Source: Helichrysum umbraculigerum (taxonomy: Eukaryota; Streptophyta; Magnoliopsida; Asterales; Asteraceae). From it: a stretch of DNA of 64,000 nt. Where the stretch lies: contig CATIUR010000004.1 in the NCBI GenBank assembly GCA_949592205.1, positions 4,467,001-4,531,000 on the forward strand, read 5' to 3'. Shown here in pieces: positions 1-10,992 of this stretch; position 1 is the first letter of the stretch, and every line of letters begins with the position of its first letter. Under the pieces are notes generated by a model. It did not search any database and was not told where the DNA came from. It worked only from the letters and a program-made list of their open reading frames with translations. A program made the translations under genes and the position numbers.

Positions 1-658
1 ATTTCTCTCTCTTCACTTCATCAGTACATGTCATTTTGTGAGCATAATTTTATAAAAATTTTGTGAACTAATCATTTCTTATTATAAAATAAAAAAAGTT
101 TCATGATGTTATTATTTAAATTAAGTTTTAATTCATCAATTTAATTTAATAGATTTAAAAATAAAACTTCTAACTTATTAAAAGATATTTGATAAATCAG
201 TTCACCATTAAAAGAAACTTAATTCATTTATTATATCATTATCCAAATCGATCTGTGATGTTGCAATTTTTAATTCACCGGTGTGAATAAAATTACTTGA
301 AAAAATCAATATAGACATAAATAAATTTAATTTTTTCGCTAACTTGGATTGAAAATCTTTTGTACGTACATACGTAAATTCGTATACATGCAATAAGTAA
401 TTTAACATGAAATCAATTAAATGCTTAATACACATATAAACTTACATACTTTATGATTAAAAACAAGATACTAAATACAAACTTTTATATAAACAATGAA
501 TGATTGATGTGTATACACTAACTTAAACACATTATCGCTTTACTTTCTACTCCATCAATTTGTTTAGTTTAATTTTTATTTAATGATGTATTAACTTGTA
601 AAATGACATATAAGATCACTTTCATAAATGTAAAAAAAAAGTATATTATCATTATCAT
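1..658. other. AT-rich intergenic DNA
   Basis: No gene is supported here. The sequence is AT-rich with short homopolymer runs, and the open frames on both strands have low-complexity translations without a recognisable domain. It precedes the F-box-associated fragment and may include its decayed upstream exon, but no F-box motif can be read. Confidence 0.6.
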
Positions 659-1207
659 TATCGGATACATGGAAAATTGCATTGGTTGGTTGATAGTAAA
701 CCAAGAGACGTAGACACTCATTACATCTTGACGTTTGATTTGAGTAATCATGTCTTTGGTAAGGTTTCGTTGCCTAAAACCAGATGGGTACCGGGACACC
801 TAACAATCATCAATGGTTCTCTCTCTGTGGTTTTAAGTAAAGAAAAAAAGGTTAAGATTTGGGTGCGGAATAGTATCGTTTCTTGGTCTGTTGTTTTCAA
901 ACTGAAACATCGGTTTGGTTATACAAGATTTGCAGTGGAAAGTGCTTTGCAACTAACCAATGGTGATTTGTTTATCCACAGTAACATGAACCAGGTTAGG
1001 CTTTATAATCTTGAAACGGGGGTGTGCTCCATGAGTGTGGACTTTCAAGATGCTAGGTTTTGGGCGATGGAAATATACACCGAAACCCTTGAGTTGCTAG
1101 ACACAAAGTTGAATTCTCATGGACACAAAACGATAGGCAAACAGATTCCGCTACATATCAGTAGAAATGTAGATCAGATCATAGCTAGTCAAAGTATTGG
1201 CGGTTGA
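659..1207 (+). pseudogene. F-box-associated (FBA) domain protein, 3' fragment
   Basis: The frame reads GKLHWL, then ILTFDLSNHVFGKVSLP, then IWVRNSIVSWSVVFKL and ends LYNLETG..SMSVDF before a stop at 1205-1207. This is the usual order of the C-terminal FBA interaction domain of plant F-box proteins, which selects substrates for an SCF ubiquitin ligase: the G-x-LHWL opening, an LSFDLS-type strand, a G-x-L-x-V strand and an IWV..W strand. The N-terminal F-box that binds SKP1 is missing, and no start codon lies before the domain; the frame simply opens out of AT-rich DNA. I therefore call it a truncated pseudogene or the last exon of a decayed gene. Family assignment is by motif only. It is unlike the transposon genes around it and is one of only two host-gene-like pieces in the window. 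Confidence 0.6.
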
Positions 1208-1210
1208 GAG

Positions 1211-1379
1211 CGATTACATCATAATTACATGCTTAGGCATCCATCTCAAGTTGTCATGTGTCTGTTATACTTTTGTTCGTTATTCATTTTTGTACTTCTG
1301 TGTACTGATTCACATATATTTGTTTCATCACCTACCAGGTACTTTGTTGTACTCATTAAGAAGTCTCTTGTCAGGATGG
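1211..1379. other. Short intergenic stretch
   Basis: T-rich DNA after the FBA stop codon. No coding or repeat signal is visible, and it could be 3' UTR of the fragment. Confidence 0.4.
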
Positions 1380-2075
1380 CAAAAAGATCCGAATCCGATG
1401 GGGATCCCCGAACCCCGCAAGTTTTGGATCGGATTGGGGATGACCAATCGGGGATGGGGTGGGGTATGGGGCGATAACTGGGGATTTTTATCGTATTGGG
1501 GTTGGGGTTGGGTAGTATCATCCCCGCCCCGCTCCGCCCCGATATATATAAGTGTGTGTGTGTGTGGGGGAGAGAGAGAGAGAGAGATTACAATATATGT
1601 ATATATAATTATTAATTTTATATCTATAAATAACTAATATCATCACTAAATACACTTAGTTATTATTTATTTGTAATGTACATGTGTAATCCTTCTATTT
1701 TCTTAGTATATTTGTGTCATCAACGAGGTTAATTACTATATGTTGTCTTGATCATGTTACTATTTATTTTTGAAACGAGGATGCCAATTAGTGGATGTTT
1801 AGATAATGCTTTAAGAAAAATCAACAAGTCATCCGAATTTTGGGTATTATTAATAGAGAACGAGTACTGAGTTTCGATTTGAAGAGCCCACGTTCTCCAC
1901 AAGTTACCCCGATAAGACCCCGTTGGATATTGGGGTAAGCCATTCCCCGGATGGACCACCCCGATAATACCCCGTTGGGGTTTGGGGTGGGGTTGGGGAT
2001 TGCTTAGAATAATGGGGTTGGGGTTGGGGCTGACATACCCGCACCGAACCCGCCCCATTACCATTCCTAGACTCT
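1380..2075. repeat. Paired GGGGTT/CCCCG-rich degenerate repeat blocks
   Basis: Two G-rich blocks (about 1385-1545 and 1900-2075) are built from GGGGAT, GGGGTT and CCCCG units and share an order: CCGAACCCC or CCCCGATA, then tandem GGTTGGGG, then CCCGCCCC. The second block runs through four or more G4 tracts near 1977-2030. AT-rich DNA lies between them. I recall similar CCCGCCCCATT..CCAT arrays as common dispersed plant repeats, but I cannot name a family. Translations of this region give long W/G or P/N strings, which are artefacts of the repeat. Confidence 0.5.
1552..1586. repeat. (GT)n-G5-(AG)n microsatellite
   Basis: A short compound microsatellite: GT repeats, five G residues, then AG repeats. 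Confidence 0.85.
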
Positions 2076-2261
2076 CTTGTATGCGTAATGCGTTTTATTC
2101 ATTTGTATCAAAGGATTCGATCTACCTATGCATAAGACTTTTTTTTTTTATATATAATTTTTTTTAGATTATTAGATACTCCGTATAAGACAACATGAAG
2201 TCATGAATTCAAGTTTCTCATTGACTTTACACTCGAGCTTTGGTAGTTATAATTTGATTTA

Positions 2262-3353
2262 GGGGCTGTTTACTTTTTTTTTTTTTTTTTTTTTTTTCCA
2301 TTAAGTCCTATATGAATATAGATGGCAGTATGAATAATAGATGAGTGTATGCAGTAAGAAGATAATGCAATTTCTGTTTACTTTTTTTGCTGAATGAATT
2401 GCTGAATGATAGTAAATGACCATTTTAACCTTACAACCTAATTAAAGGTTTTTAAAATTATTTACGTTGACATGTAGTATAATAAATATATGTTACTTAA
2501 TATTTTAATCAAAATTTACTTTAAAATTTATACTTCCTACATAATATTATACTAACAAACATAACAAGTTTAGTCCTAATTTAATTACTTGTTTTTCTAC
2601 TTTACCGAAAATCTATAACATTTCTAAAATATATTTGGTCTAAACGTTAAACCATTTTTAACAATAATATTACTAGTCATTAATAACATAACAATATAAA
2701 ATTGATTTAACAAGTTTTGTTAGAAGCAGCCATGTGTACATCATTGACGCATCTCCTGTTGAACACGAAAGAACTCCACCGCATCTAAATCAGCGTCGCT
2801 TCTAACAAAGTAACAATTATCAAACCCAAAATTAAATCAGCTGATTCTCACAATTAGATCATGGAACATGTTCGATATATTGCTATCAATACTCAATAGG
2901 TCATCCGGTTCCTCCAATTGAGCTCACATCTCGAGTTGAGGGAGCATCGCCGGAATTCGTTGAGTTCGTTCTGTGACTTCTGTCTGTACCTAAGTCGTCC
3001 ATGTCGTTGACAAGTGACGGGTTAAAAAGAAAGGTGTGTTGGCTTTCAAGATCGGCTTTGTGTGGAGGTCATCTGGATAATTGTGGCTTTCAGGAATAAA
3101 TGATGAAAAAAAACATTGATGGTGAATTGCGAAGAAAAGGTTTTCCTATTTACGGAAGAAGATAGAGAACAGAAGAGAGGAGGGTACTCTTGGAAATAAG
3201 AGAGCTGTATGTGGAGTACACTAGTTTTTGGGATGACCGAAAAAGTCCATTGGTAAGCAGGGATTATCTATTGAGGTCCAAGTAAACACGTAACATGGTT
3301 GACCGAATAAGACTCCCAGGCAATTAAGTCCATTAAGGTGTAAGTAAACAGCC
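2262..3353. mobile_element. Non-autonomous hAT-like TIR element
   Basis: The left end reads GGGGCTGTTTACTT and the right end reads AAGTAAACAGCC, giving inverted termini that share GGCTGTTTACTT. Inside the termini CCATTAAGTCC (left) and TTAAGTCCATTAAGG (right) lie at comparable distances. The internal sequence (about 1.1 kb) has no transposase frame, so it would need a transposase in trans. I recall GGGCTGTTTACTT-type ends from plant hAT or PIF/Harbinger-like small elements. An exact target duplication is not evident; the flanks are only loosely similar (TTTGATTTA and TTTCAATTTA), so ends and superfamily are provisional. Confidence 0.5.
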
Positions 3354-4246
3354 GTTTCAATTTAGATATAGATATAGATACTTTTTAGCTATGTCACATA
3401 CTCCTCCAACCTTTTTATGATGGTATCCTAATAATGTCACATTATAAAATTAGTTTTTTTTTAACTCTTTATAATTTCTAACATTTTAAAACACTTTAAT
3501 TTTAAAAAGTTTCAATATTCTAAATTCCTAACAGAGTAATGTCTCCTATTTTGTGAATAGTCATAATTCAATTTTATTATAATACATCTTTAAATTTATA
3601 CATTACACATTACACATAATAAATAATAAATTATAACTTTTTAACTACATAAAAATTTAATTCATTTTCTTAAATTCAATTGCATTATTATATGCTGTAA
3701 TTTTTTATTTATTTTTTTTTTTTTTTGTGATATTTGCCCAAAACTTGATCTTGAATTCACACAAGGTACTTTTACCAAGGAAAGTAGTTGAGTGTTCGCG
3801 TTGTTTTTGAGCAAAGAGGAATGTGCCCAAAAAGTACAAGCCTTGTTTGAATCACAGCTGCTGAATATATTGGTAACACTTGACAGCACCTGTACAAAAC
3901 TAGATTGGCCAACTCGGACCGACCCTTTTTGTCTCTTACCCAGATTTTACTTGTTTTGAACCGTTACTCAAACCACCTATAGTTGCAACATTTAATCCCA
4001 AAATGAAACAGGATAACAGTTATTACATTGTAGAGGAATGCATACACATTTATGAAGGGATAAGAAAATATCACCATAATTTTGACATATCATAGCAATT
4101 TCATTACAAGACTACTATTGAGATGGAAAAGTCACCATCTTTACACAAAAACAGAACATGCAAAACTGTTGGTTAGACTGCACAATCCTTGCACGAAAAC
4201 GAAATCATTAGCACTTGCTCCTATCACTCTAGCAATCATCACTTTA
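3354..4246. other. AT-rich intergenic DNA before the first Copia element
   Basis: No supported gene. A minus-strand open frame near 3662-3889 has no recognisable domain, and its last part reads through low-complexity T/A DNA. The stretch ends at the GTACG target site of the Copia element. Confidence 0.5.
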
Positions 4247-4251
4247 GTACG

Positions 4252-4616
4252 TGTGAATTAAATTGGGCCTTGAACAACTTGTGGTTATTTATCTAGTTAT
4301 CAACTACCTCACATTTGCTATTAGCCACATAAATGGAATATCATGCTAGATATGCAAGATATGCAAGATATGATAGAATATTGGATATGCAAGATATGAG
4401 AGATACGGAAGAATATTTGGCCAAGTTGTTGGATGGTTATTATCCACAAATGTAGTTCTCACAACTAGTATAAATAGGTACTATGGTTATTGTTGTTTCC
4501 ATCACAAGCTAGTAAGAAGCATAAATAAGTGAGAGTCTTGTTTGTGTAATATAAGTGTTGTTTGTGAGCAATAAAAGTTTGCATTACTTCGAGTGTATTC
4601 TTTTCGATATTTAACA
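4252..4616 (+). repeat. 5' LTR of Copia 1
   Basis: Begins TGTGAA and ends TTTAACA. It holds a TATA box (TATAAATA at 4469-4476) and short tandem GATATGCAA units upstream of it. It is followed two bases later by the primer-binding site. Confidence 0.93.
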
Positions 4617-4618
4617 AT

Positions 4619-4631
4619 TGGTATCAGAGCC
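4619..4631 (+). promoter_or_regulatory. Primer-binding site, initiator tRNA-Met
   Basis: TGGTATCAGAGCC is the classical complement of the 3' end of plant initiator methionine tRNA. It lies two bases after the 5' LTR. Confidence 0.95.
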
Positions 4632-4842
4632 AAATTTCCGAGTATGCTCTGTGGTCGCATAGCAATATGATCTTCCACATTAGAAAGGAACTTTTGTTTT
4701 GAAGCTAATCGTTATTTTGATTTTTCAAGAGCCAGTGATCAAGGATCGCGGTATATTGAGGTGTTGCCACTACACAGTCTAGGACTGTATAGTTGATTGG
4801 TCGAGGACCAATTTTCTAAAGGTTATTAATAACCAATATATT

Positions 4843-5723
4843 ATGGCAGACATGTCTACCTCAGTCAGTAATATTGAAAAATTAAATAATAACAATTATA
4901 GCACGTGGTGCACTCGAATGCAATTCTATTTGCTCGGTCAAGATCTCCGGGAGATTGTTGGAGGAGCGAAACAACACCGCCAACTAGTGAAGATGATCAA
5001 AAGTGTTGGAAAGTGAGAGCTGGAAAAGCAATGTACACTTTATAGATATCCGTGGAGGATGTTTGCTTCAACGCATCAAGGATGCAAAGACACCGAAGCA
5101 AGCGTGGGATAATCTTGTCGGATTATTTGCACGTACAAATGATATCGAGAATGAGTTATTGTCGATCTCTCAACAAGAAATGACCATAGGTCAATTTTTC
5201 ACAAAAGTGAAATACTTGAGTCAAGAGATCTCAAAACTGGATCCTCAAAACCAAATTACTGAAACTAGAATCAGGCGAATTATAGTCCATGGGTTACGAC
5301 CAGAGTTTAATGCTCTTGTCATCGCAACCCGTGGATGGTCAAAAGAGCCAGCGTTAAACGAGCTAGAAAATGTGCTAGCAAATCAAGAAGCGTTAGACAA
5401 ACAAATGTCAAAACCCGTGATAAAAGAAGAAGAGAAAGCTATGTTTAGTAATAGAAGAGGCAAGGATCCACAAGTGCCAAGATCAAGAAGCGGATCAAAT
5501 TCAAACCAAAACAACCGGCAAAAACAACGACAACAAGGAAGGAGTTGGCAACAAAAGCTCACAACAACCATGATCACGCGGATGACAAGTCACATCGACG
5601 TAAAAATAATTTGTTCTACAATTGTGGCAAAGGAGGTCATTTTGCTCGAGACTGTCGATTAAAGAGAACAGAAGGAAATGTAGCAACTTCCTCTCACTCA
5701 AGAGCTGAAAGTGAAGATGAATA
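4843..5723 (+). pseudogene. gag: Copia 1 Gag, frameshifted
   Basis: The first ATG after the PBS opens MADMSTSVSNIEKL followed by NNNYSTWCTRMQFYL, a typical Copia Gag start. The frame shifts near 4970 and meets a TAG near 5040. The UBN2-type capsid region continues from about 5003 (KTPKQAWDNLVGLF, QQEMTIGQFFTKV). Another shift occurs near 5560, after which the zinc knuckle CNCGKGGHFARDC-type motif (CX2CX4HX4C) is readable at about 5619-5660. A TAG at 5721-5723 ends the frame. Gag would form the virus-like particle and bind RNA. At least four lesions make it non-functional. Confidence 0.88.
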
Positions 5724-5813
5724 GGACTTTCTAGCTTTTTGTGCCATTGTAGGGACAACAATGGGAAAATGCATTGAGGGTGTCTCATCAACGAAAATCA
5801 AGCATATGTCTCG

Positions 5814-8800
5814 ATGAAAGATACATATGTAAATTATAAAGATGACTGGATCGTTGATTCCGGTTGCTCTAACCACATGACTGGAGATAAAAAGAAACTT
5901 CAAAGTATGTCAGAGTACAAAGGAGAGCGAGTTGTTGTCATTGCAAATGACTCTAGGCTACCTATTACTCATGTTGGAAGAACTTCGGTGGTGCCCCGAT
6001 ATAATTCCAGACAAGTGCAGTTAGAGAATGTCTTCCATGTCACTGGGATGAAAAAGAACTTATTATCGGTATCACAATTAACGACATCAGGAAATTATGT
6101 TATATTTGGACCAAACGATGTCAAAGTTTATCGAAGCTCAAAGGTGACTAGCAAGCCACTAATGGAGGGACGAAGACTAGAATCAGTCTATGTAATGTCA
6201 GCTCAAACGGCTTATGTAGACAAGACAAAGAAAAATGAAACTGTTGATATATGGCATGCACGGTTGGGACACGTGAATTATCACAAGTTAAAGGTGATGA
6301 TGAATAAGTCTCAAATCAAAGGTCTTCCACACCTTGATGTTCGAGAAAACACAATTTGCGCAGGATGCCAGTATGGGAAAGCGCACCAGCTGCCATATGA
6401 AGATTCTGAGTATAGGTCAAAGGAGCCTCACGAATTGATTCACTCGGATGTGTTTGGACCAGTGAAACAACCATCGATAAGTGGTTTTCGGTACATGATC
6501 ACGTTCATCGATGACTTTTCAAGATATGTGTGGGTGTACTTCATGAAGGAGAAATCAGAGGCGTTGAGCAAATTCAAAGAATTTAGAGAAGTTGTAGAAA
6601 AAGAAGTTGATCACAAGATCCAATGTCTTCGTACCGATAATGGAGGAGAGTACACTTCACATGAATTCTCAAAGTATCTCCAAGAATGTAAAATACGGCG
6701 ACAACTAACTTGCCCAAATACTCCACAACAAAATGGAGTCGCAGAAAGGAAGAACGGACACTTAGCAGAGACATGTAGAAGCATGTTGCATGCAAAGAAT
6801 GTTCAACCACGTTTCTGGCCAGAATGCATGAAGACTGCTGTACATGTGATCTATAGGACCCCACAAGCTCCACTTGGATCGATTTCACCTTATGAGAAAC
6901 TATGGAACTCAAAGCCAACTGTTGGTCACTTTCGAGTGTTTGGTTGCGTATGTTATGTATTTGTGCCTGATAATTTGCGTAGCAAGTTTGAAAGGTGTAT
7001 CTTTGTGGGTTATGACAATCAAAGAAAGGGGTGGAAATGTTGTGATCTAACAACTGGAAAGTGCTACACTTCAAGGAATTTTATCTTTGATGAAGCTTCA
7101 TCATGGTGGTCTTCTCAGACAATAGTTCTACCAGACTCTAAAGAAATTGAAGAAAAGCTACAAGAAAAGTTTGGACAAGAAGAGGTCATGGAAGAAAGAA
7201 CTCAAGATAAGGATCTTGAGAAAGAGTTGACTAGTGAAAGATCACCAGAGAGAATTAAGTCGGCATGGCGCACGGGTTTATACCAAGAAACCCGAGAAGA
7301 AGTACAAACAAGCCAACTCGATGAAGAAACTCAAGAAGAAAATGAACAAGTACCTTATGGGCCACACTTATGGAGATCAAAAAGGATCAAGAAGAAAAAC
7401 CCAAAATATGCTAATGCTGCAATCGTTAAGGATGACGATGAAAAAGAACCGAAAAATATTGAAGAAGCATTTGTGAATAAAGAATGGAGAAAGGCCATGG
7501 AGGATGAGATAGATGCTTTGAAGCACAACGAGACTTGGGAGTTGGTTCCAAAACCAAAAGGGGTGAAGCCAGTAACATGTAAATGGATTTACAAAGTTAA
7601 GCGACATCCAGATGGTTCAATAGAGAGATTTAAAGCTCGGCTGGTGGCTCGTGGATTCTCACAAACATACGGATTGGATAATGAGGAGACATTCAGTCCG
7701 TTGCAAAGATTACGACAGTTAGAGTTCTCATGGCCTTAGCTACTAATAATAATTGGAAGCTGTGGCAGATGGATGTAAAGAATTCTTTCTTACATGGAGA
7801 ACTCGACCGAGAAATATACATGGAACAACCCCAAGGGTTTGAGAGCAGGGCTTATCCAAACCACATTTGCAAGTTGAAAAAGGCACTTTATGGACTAAAG
7901 CAGGCACCTCGAGCATGGTATGGAAAGATAGCAGAATTTCTCGTCGAAAGTAGCTATACAATGGCACCATCGGACTCAAGTTTGTTTGTGAAAGTCCGAG
8001 ATGGTAAATTGGCAATTGTCTTGGTTTATGTTGATGATCTTATTATCACAGGTGATGACCATGAAGAGATATCTCATATCAAGGCCAATTTATCTGTGCG
8101 ATTTCAAATGAAAGCTTTAGGAGAACTAAAGCACTTTCTCGGTCTTGAAGTTGAATATACAAAAGATGGGTTATTCATGTGTCAACACAAGTACGCCAAG
8201 GATCTTCTGGAAAGGTTTGGGATGCTAGAATGCAAGCCCATGTTAATTCCAGTAGAGGTGCATACACGACTATGTTCGACGGAAGGGAGAGATTTAGAAG
8301 ATGCTACAATGTATAGACAACTTGTCGGAAGTCTGATTTATCTTACTCTCACGAGGCCATAAATTTCATATGCAGTGGGAATGATAAGTCGGCTTATGCA
8401 GAATCCAAAGAAACCACATTTGGAAGCCGTTCGGAGAATTCTTCGATACATAAAGGAAACCATTGACTATGGCATTCTTTACAAGAAAGAATTTTTTTTT
8501 GAGATAGTTGGATTTTGTGATGCGGATTATGCTGGAGATCAAGATACAAGGCGATCGACTACAGGGTATGTGTTCAGCCTTGGATCAGGACCAATTTCGT
8601 GGTGCAGTAAAAGACAACCAACGGTGTCCCTATCCAGTACTGAGTCAGAGTATAGAGCAGCTTCAACAGCAGCACAAGAATGCACATGGATATTGCAACT
8701 GCTAAAGGACCTTCATCAACCAATTAACTATTCAGTGTGGTTATATTGCGATAATATGTCAGCAATACATTTGGCTGAAAATCCGGTGTTTCATGCAAGG

Positions 8801-8995
8801 ACTAAGCATGTGGAGGTACATTACCATTTCTTACGTGAGAAGGTCTTACGCGAAGAAATCAAAATAATGCACATTGGTACCCTGGATCAAGTTGCAGATA
8901 TATTCACCAAAGGTCTCAGTTACGCAAAATTTGAAGGTTTCAGAAAACAACTCAGCATGGTTAGTAGACGAGTCTTGAATGTGAGTAGTTGTTGA
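5814..8995 (+). pseudogene. pol: Copia 1 Pol: protease, integrase, RT, RNase H, with frameshift and stop
   Basis: Domains in order: protease active site VDSGCSNHMTG (about residue 18); the GAG-pre-integrase zinc motif; integrase catalytic D212, D275 and E311 with exact DX35E spacing; RT beginning WRKAMEDEIDALK. A missing base near 7700 shifts the frame, giving a stop at 7737-7739. RT resumes at about 7710 with QMDVKNSFLHGEL and the YVDD centre near 8028. A TAA at 8360-8362 replaces the usual Asp codon of RPDI. RNase H follows (CDADYAGD, SSTESEYRA, KHVEVHYHFL) and stops at 8993-8995, ten bases before the LTR. Each enzyme is recognisable, but the polyprotein cannot be made whole. The frame before the ATG at 5814 is also open for a short way. 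Confidence 0.92.
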
Positions 8996-9002
8996 AAGGG
9001 AG
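8993..9002 (+). promoter_or_regulatory. Polypurine tract, Copia 1
   Basis: The purine run GAAAGGGAG immediately before the 3' LTR is the expected plus-strand DNA primer site. Confidence 0.75.
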
Positions 9003-9392
9003 TGTGAAGTAAATTGGGCCTTGAACAACTTGTGGTTATTAATTGGCCACAATCTTTATCTAGTCATCAACTACCTCACATTTGCTATTAGCCACATAAA
9101 TGGAATATCATGCTAGATATGCAAGATATGCAAGATTTGCAAGATATGAAAGAATATTGGATATGCAAGATATGAGAGATACGGAAGAATATTTGGCCAA
9201 GTTGTTGGATGGTTATTATCCACAAATGTAGTTCTCACAACTAGTATATATAGGTACTATGGTTATTGTTGTATCCATCACAAGCTAGTAAGAAGCATAA
9301 ATAAGTGAGAGTCTTGTTTGTGTAATATAATTGTTGTTTGTGAGCAATAAAAGTTTGCATTACTTTGAGTGTATTCTTTTCGATATTTAAAA
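9003..9392 (+). repeat. 3' LTR of Copia 1
   Basis: Matches the 5' LTR with scattered substitutions, a short extra segment (AATTGGCCACAATCTT) and a C-to-A change in the terminal CA. The TATA box is altered (TATATATA). The target duplication GTACG follows at 9393-9397. Confidence 0.93.
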
Positions 9393-10487
9393 GTACGTCT
9401 ATCTGTAACACCCCCAAATTTGATTGATTCGCGGAAGCACGATTTGGGTGTTACTAATCAATAACAAAGCACAAATATATATAGTAAACGACTCTATATG
9501 CGTCGTTTTAACAAAATATATTGATAATTGAAATGTTTACAACATTTAAAGCTTTACATAGCTCAAGTTTAAATAAAAGGAGATTTCAGTACATAAGTAC
9601 TTGTACAAAATATACTAATGCAAGAAAATCTCAATCGTCTGTATGCTGACTCGAGCTAAAAGTCCTGAAGCAGAAACATCCTACTGCTTGGTACCTGCGA
9701 TACATGCTAAAAGGTCAGCTAAAAGCTGGTGAGCTCACAGGTTTGAAATCAAGTAATATAGTATGAACCGCAAGATTTAAATAATGAATTGCATCCAACA
9801 ATTAAATGATAGTAATCGTGTATACAGCCATGAGCACATAGTTGAGCTTAACTCGAGGGCCGGGTCCCCTATAGAGAATTCCGGGCGAGGTGCCTCCACG
9901 AATGCCTAATCAACATTCGTCTTTCCAAATATTAGTACGTTCGTTTACCCGGTTAGTGCTTGCTAACCCGAACGAGGAGGGTCAATCCTATATGGTACCA
10001 TATACTAATATTCACGCTACAACGTATTAACAACTATGCTAACGGAGGACTTTAAATGATTAGTTTCGAAAAACTCATGTAGTATATGAAATGTTTGTAC
10101 TTGCGTTCACATGTAAAAGTTGAGCAATATATCACACCCCTGAGTAAAACAGTAAAAGAGGGGCTATGAGACTCACCTGAGTCGTTGAGTTTATGAAAAT
10201 AAACTGAGAATGATTAGCCGAGAATCGAAGTCCAAAGACTTGTAACCTGAGGGTGTCCACGACACGCAATGGTTATAATATGCGAAGGTATCTAATAAGA
10301 CTACCTTGTAGTTGTTCGTCCCACTATAATGTCCAAATGTTCCCAACTCGGTGGATAGTTTAAGTGTTTGAAAACGCGTACGGCCCGTTGGTGATTAGTG
10401 GTAATAATGATCTTGACGTTATTTTGTTAGTTTCAAAGTGTTATACAAGTTTGATGTTTGGTGTGAAATGTGTCTACGAAATCTAAG

Positions 10488-10585
10488 TACGGGGGTCCGG
10501 GGGCAGCGCCCCTGGTAGCGGGGTCCAAGGGGCGGCAGCCCCTGGCGGGGTCCAAGGGGCAGAGCCCCTGGCTGGGGTCGAGCTG
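10488..10585. repeat. GGGGTCCAAGGGGC tandem hairpin repeat in the solo LTR
   Basis: Three successive units of GGGGTCC..GGGGC(A)G..GCCCCTGG. Each can fold as a GC hairpin (GGGGC..GCCCC). The same repeat occurs with two units in both chromovirus LTRs (32146-32217 and 54202-54273). Confidence 0.85.
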
Positions 10586-10726
10586 CCAGGTCAGCTTGGA
10601 AAATTTTTATTTCTACTATATTGCTTTGACGAAAAACGCATTTGGATCCGAATTTCGGTAAAATCGAGTGATAAATTTCGAGTCTCGACTCTTAGTAAAA
10701 ATCTATGTTTTTGAGGTTCTGGTTTG

Positions 10727-10992
10727 TGCGACGTTGGGTGCGACGTCGCAGGTAAGGATTGCGACGTTGAGCATGACGTCGCTAAAGGCGACGTTTCACA
10801 ATTTAATGCGACGTTAAGGATGATGTCGATATACGCGACGTTGTTGATTCTAGCGACGTAGTAGGCGACGTCGCTATGTGCGACTTCGCAATTCAATGCG
10901 ACGTTATGTGCGACGTCGCTAAGGCGACGTTATTGATTTCTGTGCGACGTTATACGCGACGTCGCAAAGGCTCCAGGCCAGATGCGACGTTA
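10727..10992. repeat. GCGACGT(CGC) motif array in the solo LTR
   Basis: About a dozen GCGACGTT or GACGTCGC units in 265 bp, alternating in orientation so that several form the palindrome GCGACGTCGC. Every unit contains an ACGT core, the recognition core of plant bZIP factors, and several CpG sites. Function is not known. It is shared with the chromovirus LTRs. Confidence 0.8.

Larger units (their letters stand above)
4252..9392 (+). mobile_element. Ty1/Copia LTR retrotransposon 1 (complete but decayed)
   Basis: The structure is complete: 5' LTR 4252-4616, initiator-Met PBS at 4619, gag and pol remnants, a purine tract just before 9003, and 3' LTR 9003-9392. The 5-bp target duplication GTACG is at 4247-4251 and 9393-9397. 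The domain order protease-integrase-RT-RNase H is the Copia order. Several frameshifts and stop codons in gag and pol mean it cannot be autonomous now. The LTRs differ by substitutions and a roughly 25-bp indel, so it is older than Copia A. Confidence 0.95.

Noticed and set aside
1197..1637. Open frames rich in Trp/Gly or Pro/Asn
   Set aside because: They are translations of GGGGTT/CCCCG repeats on either strand.
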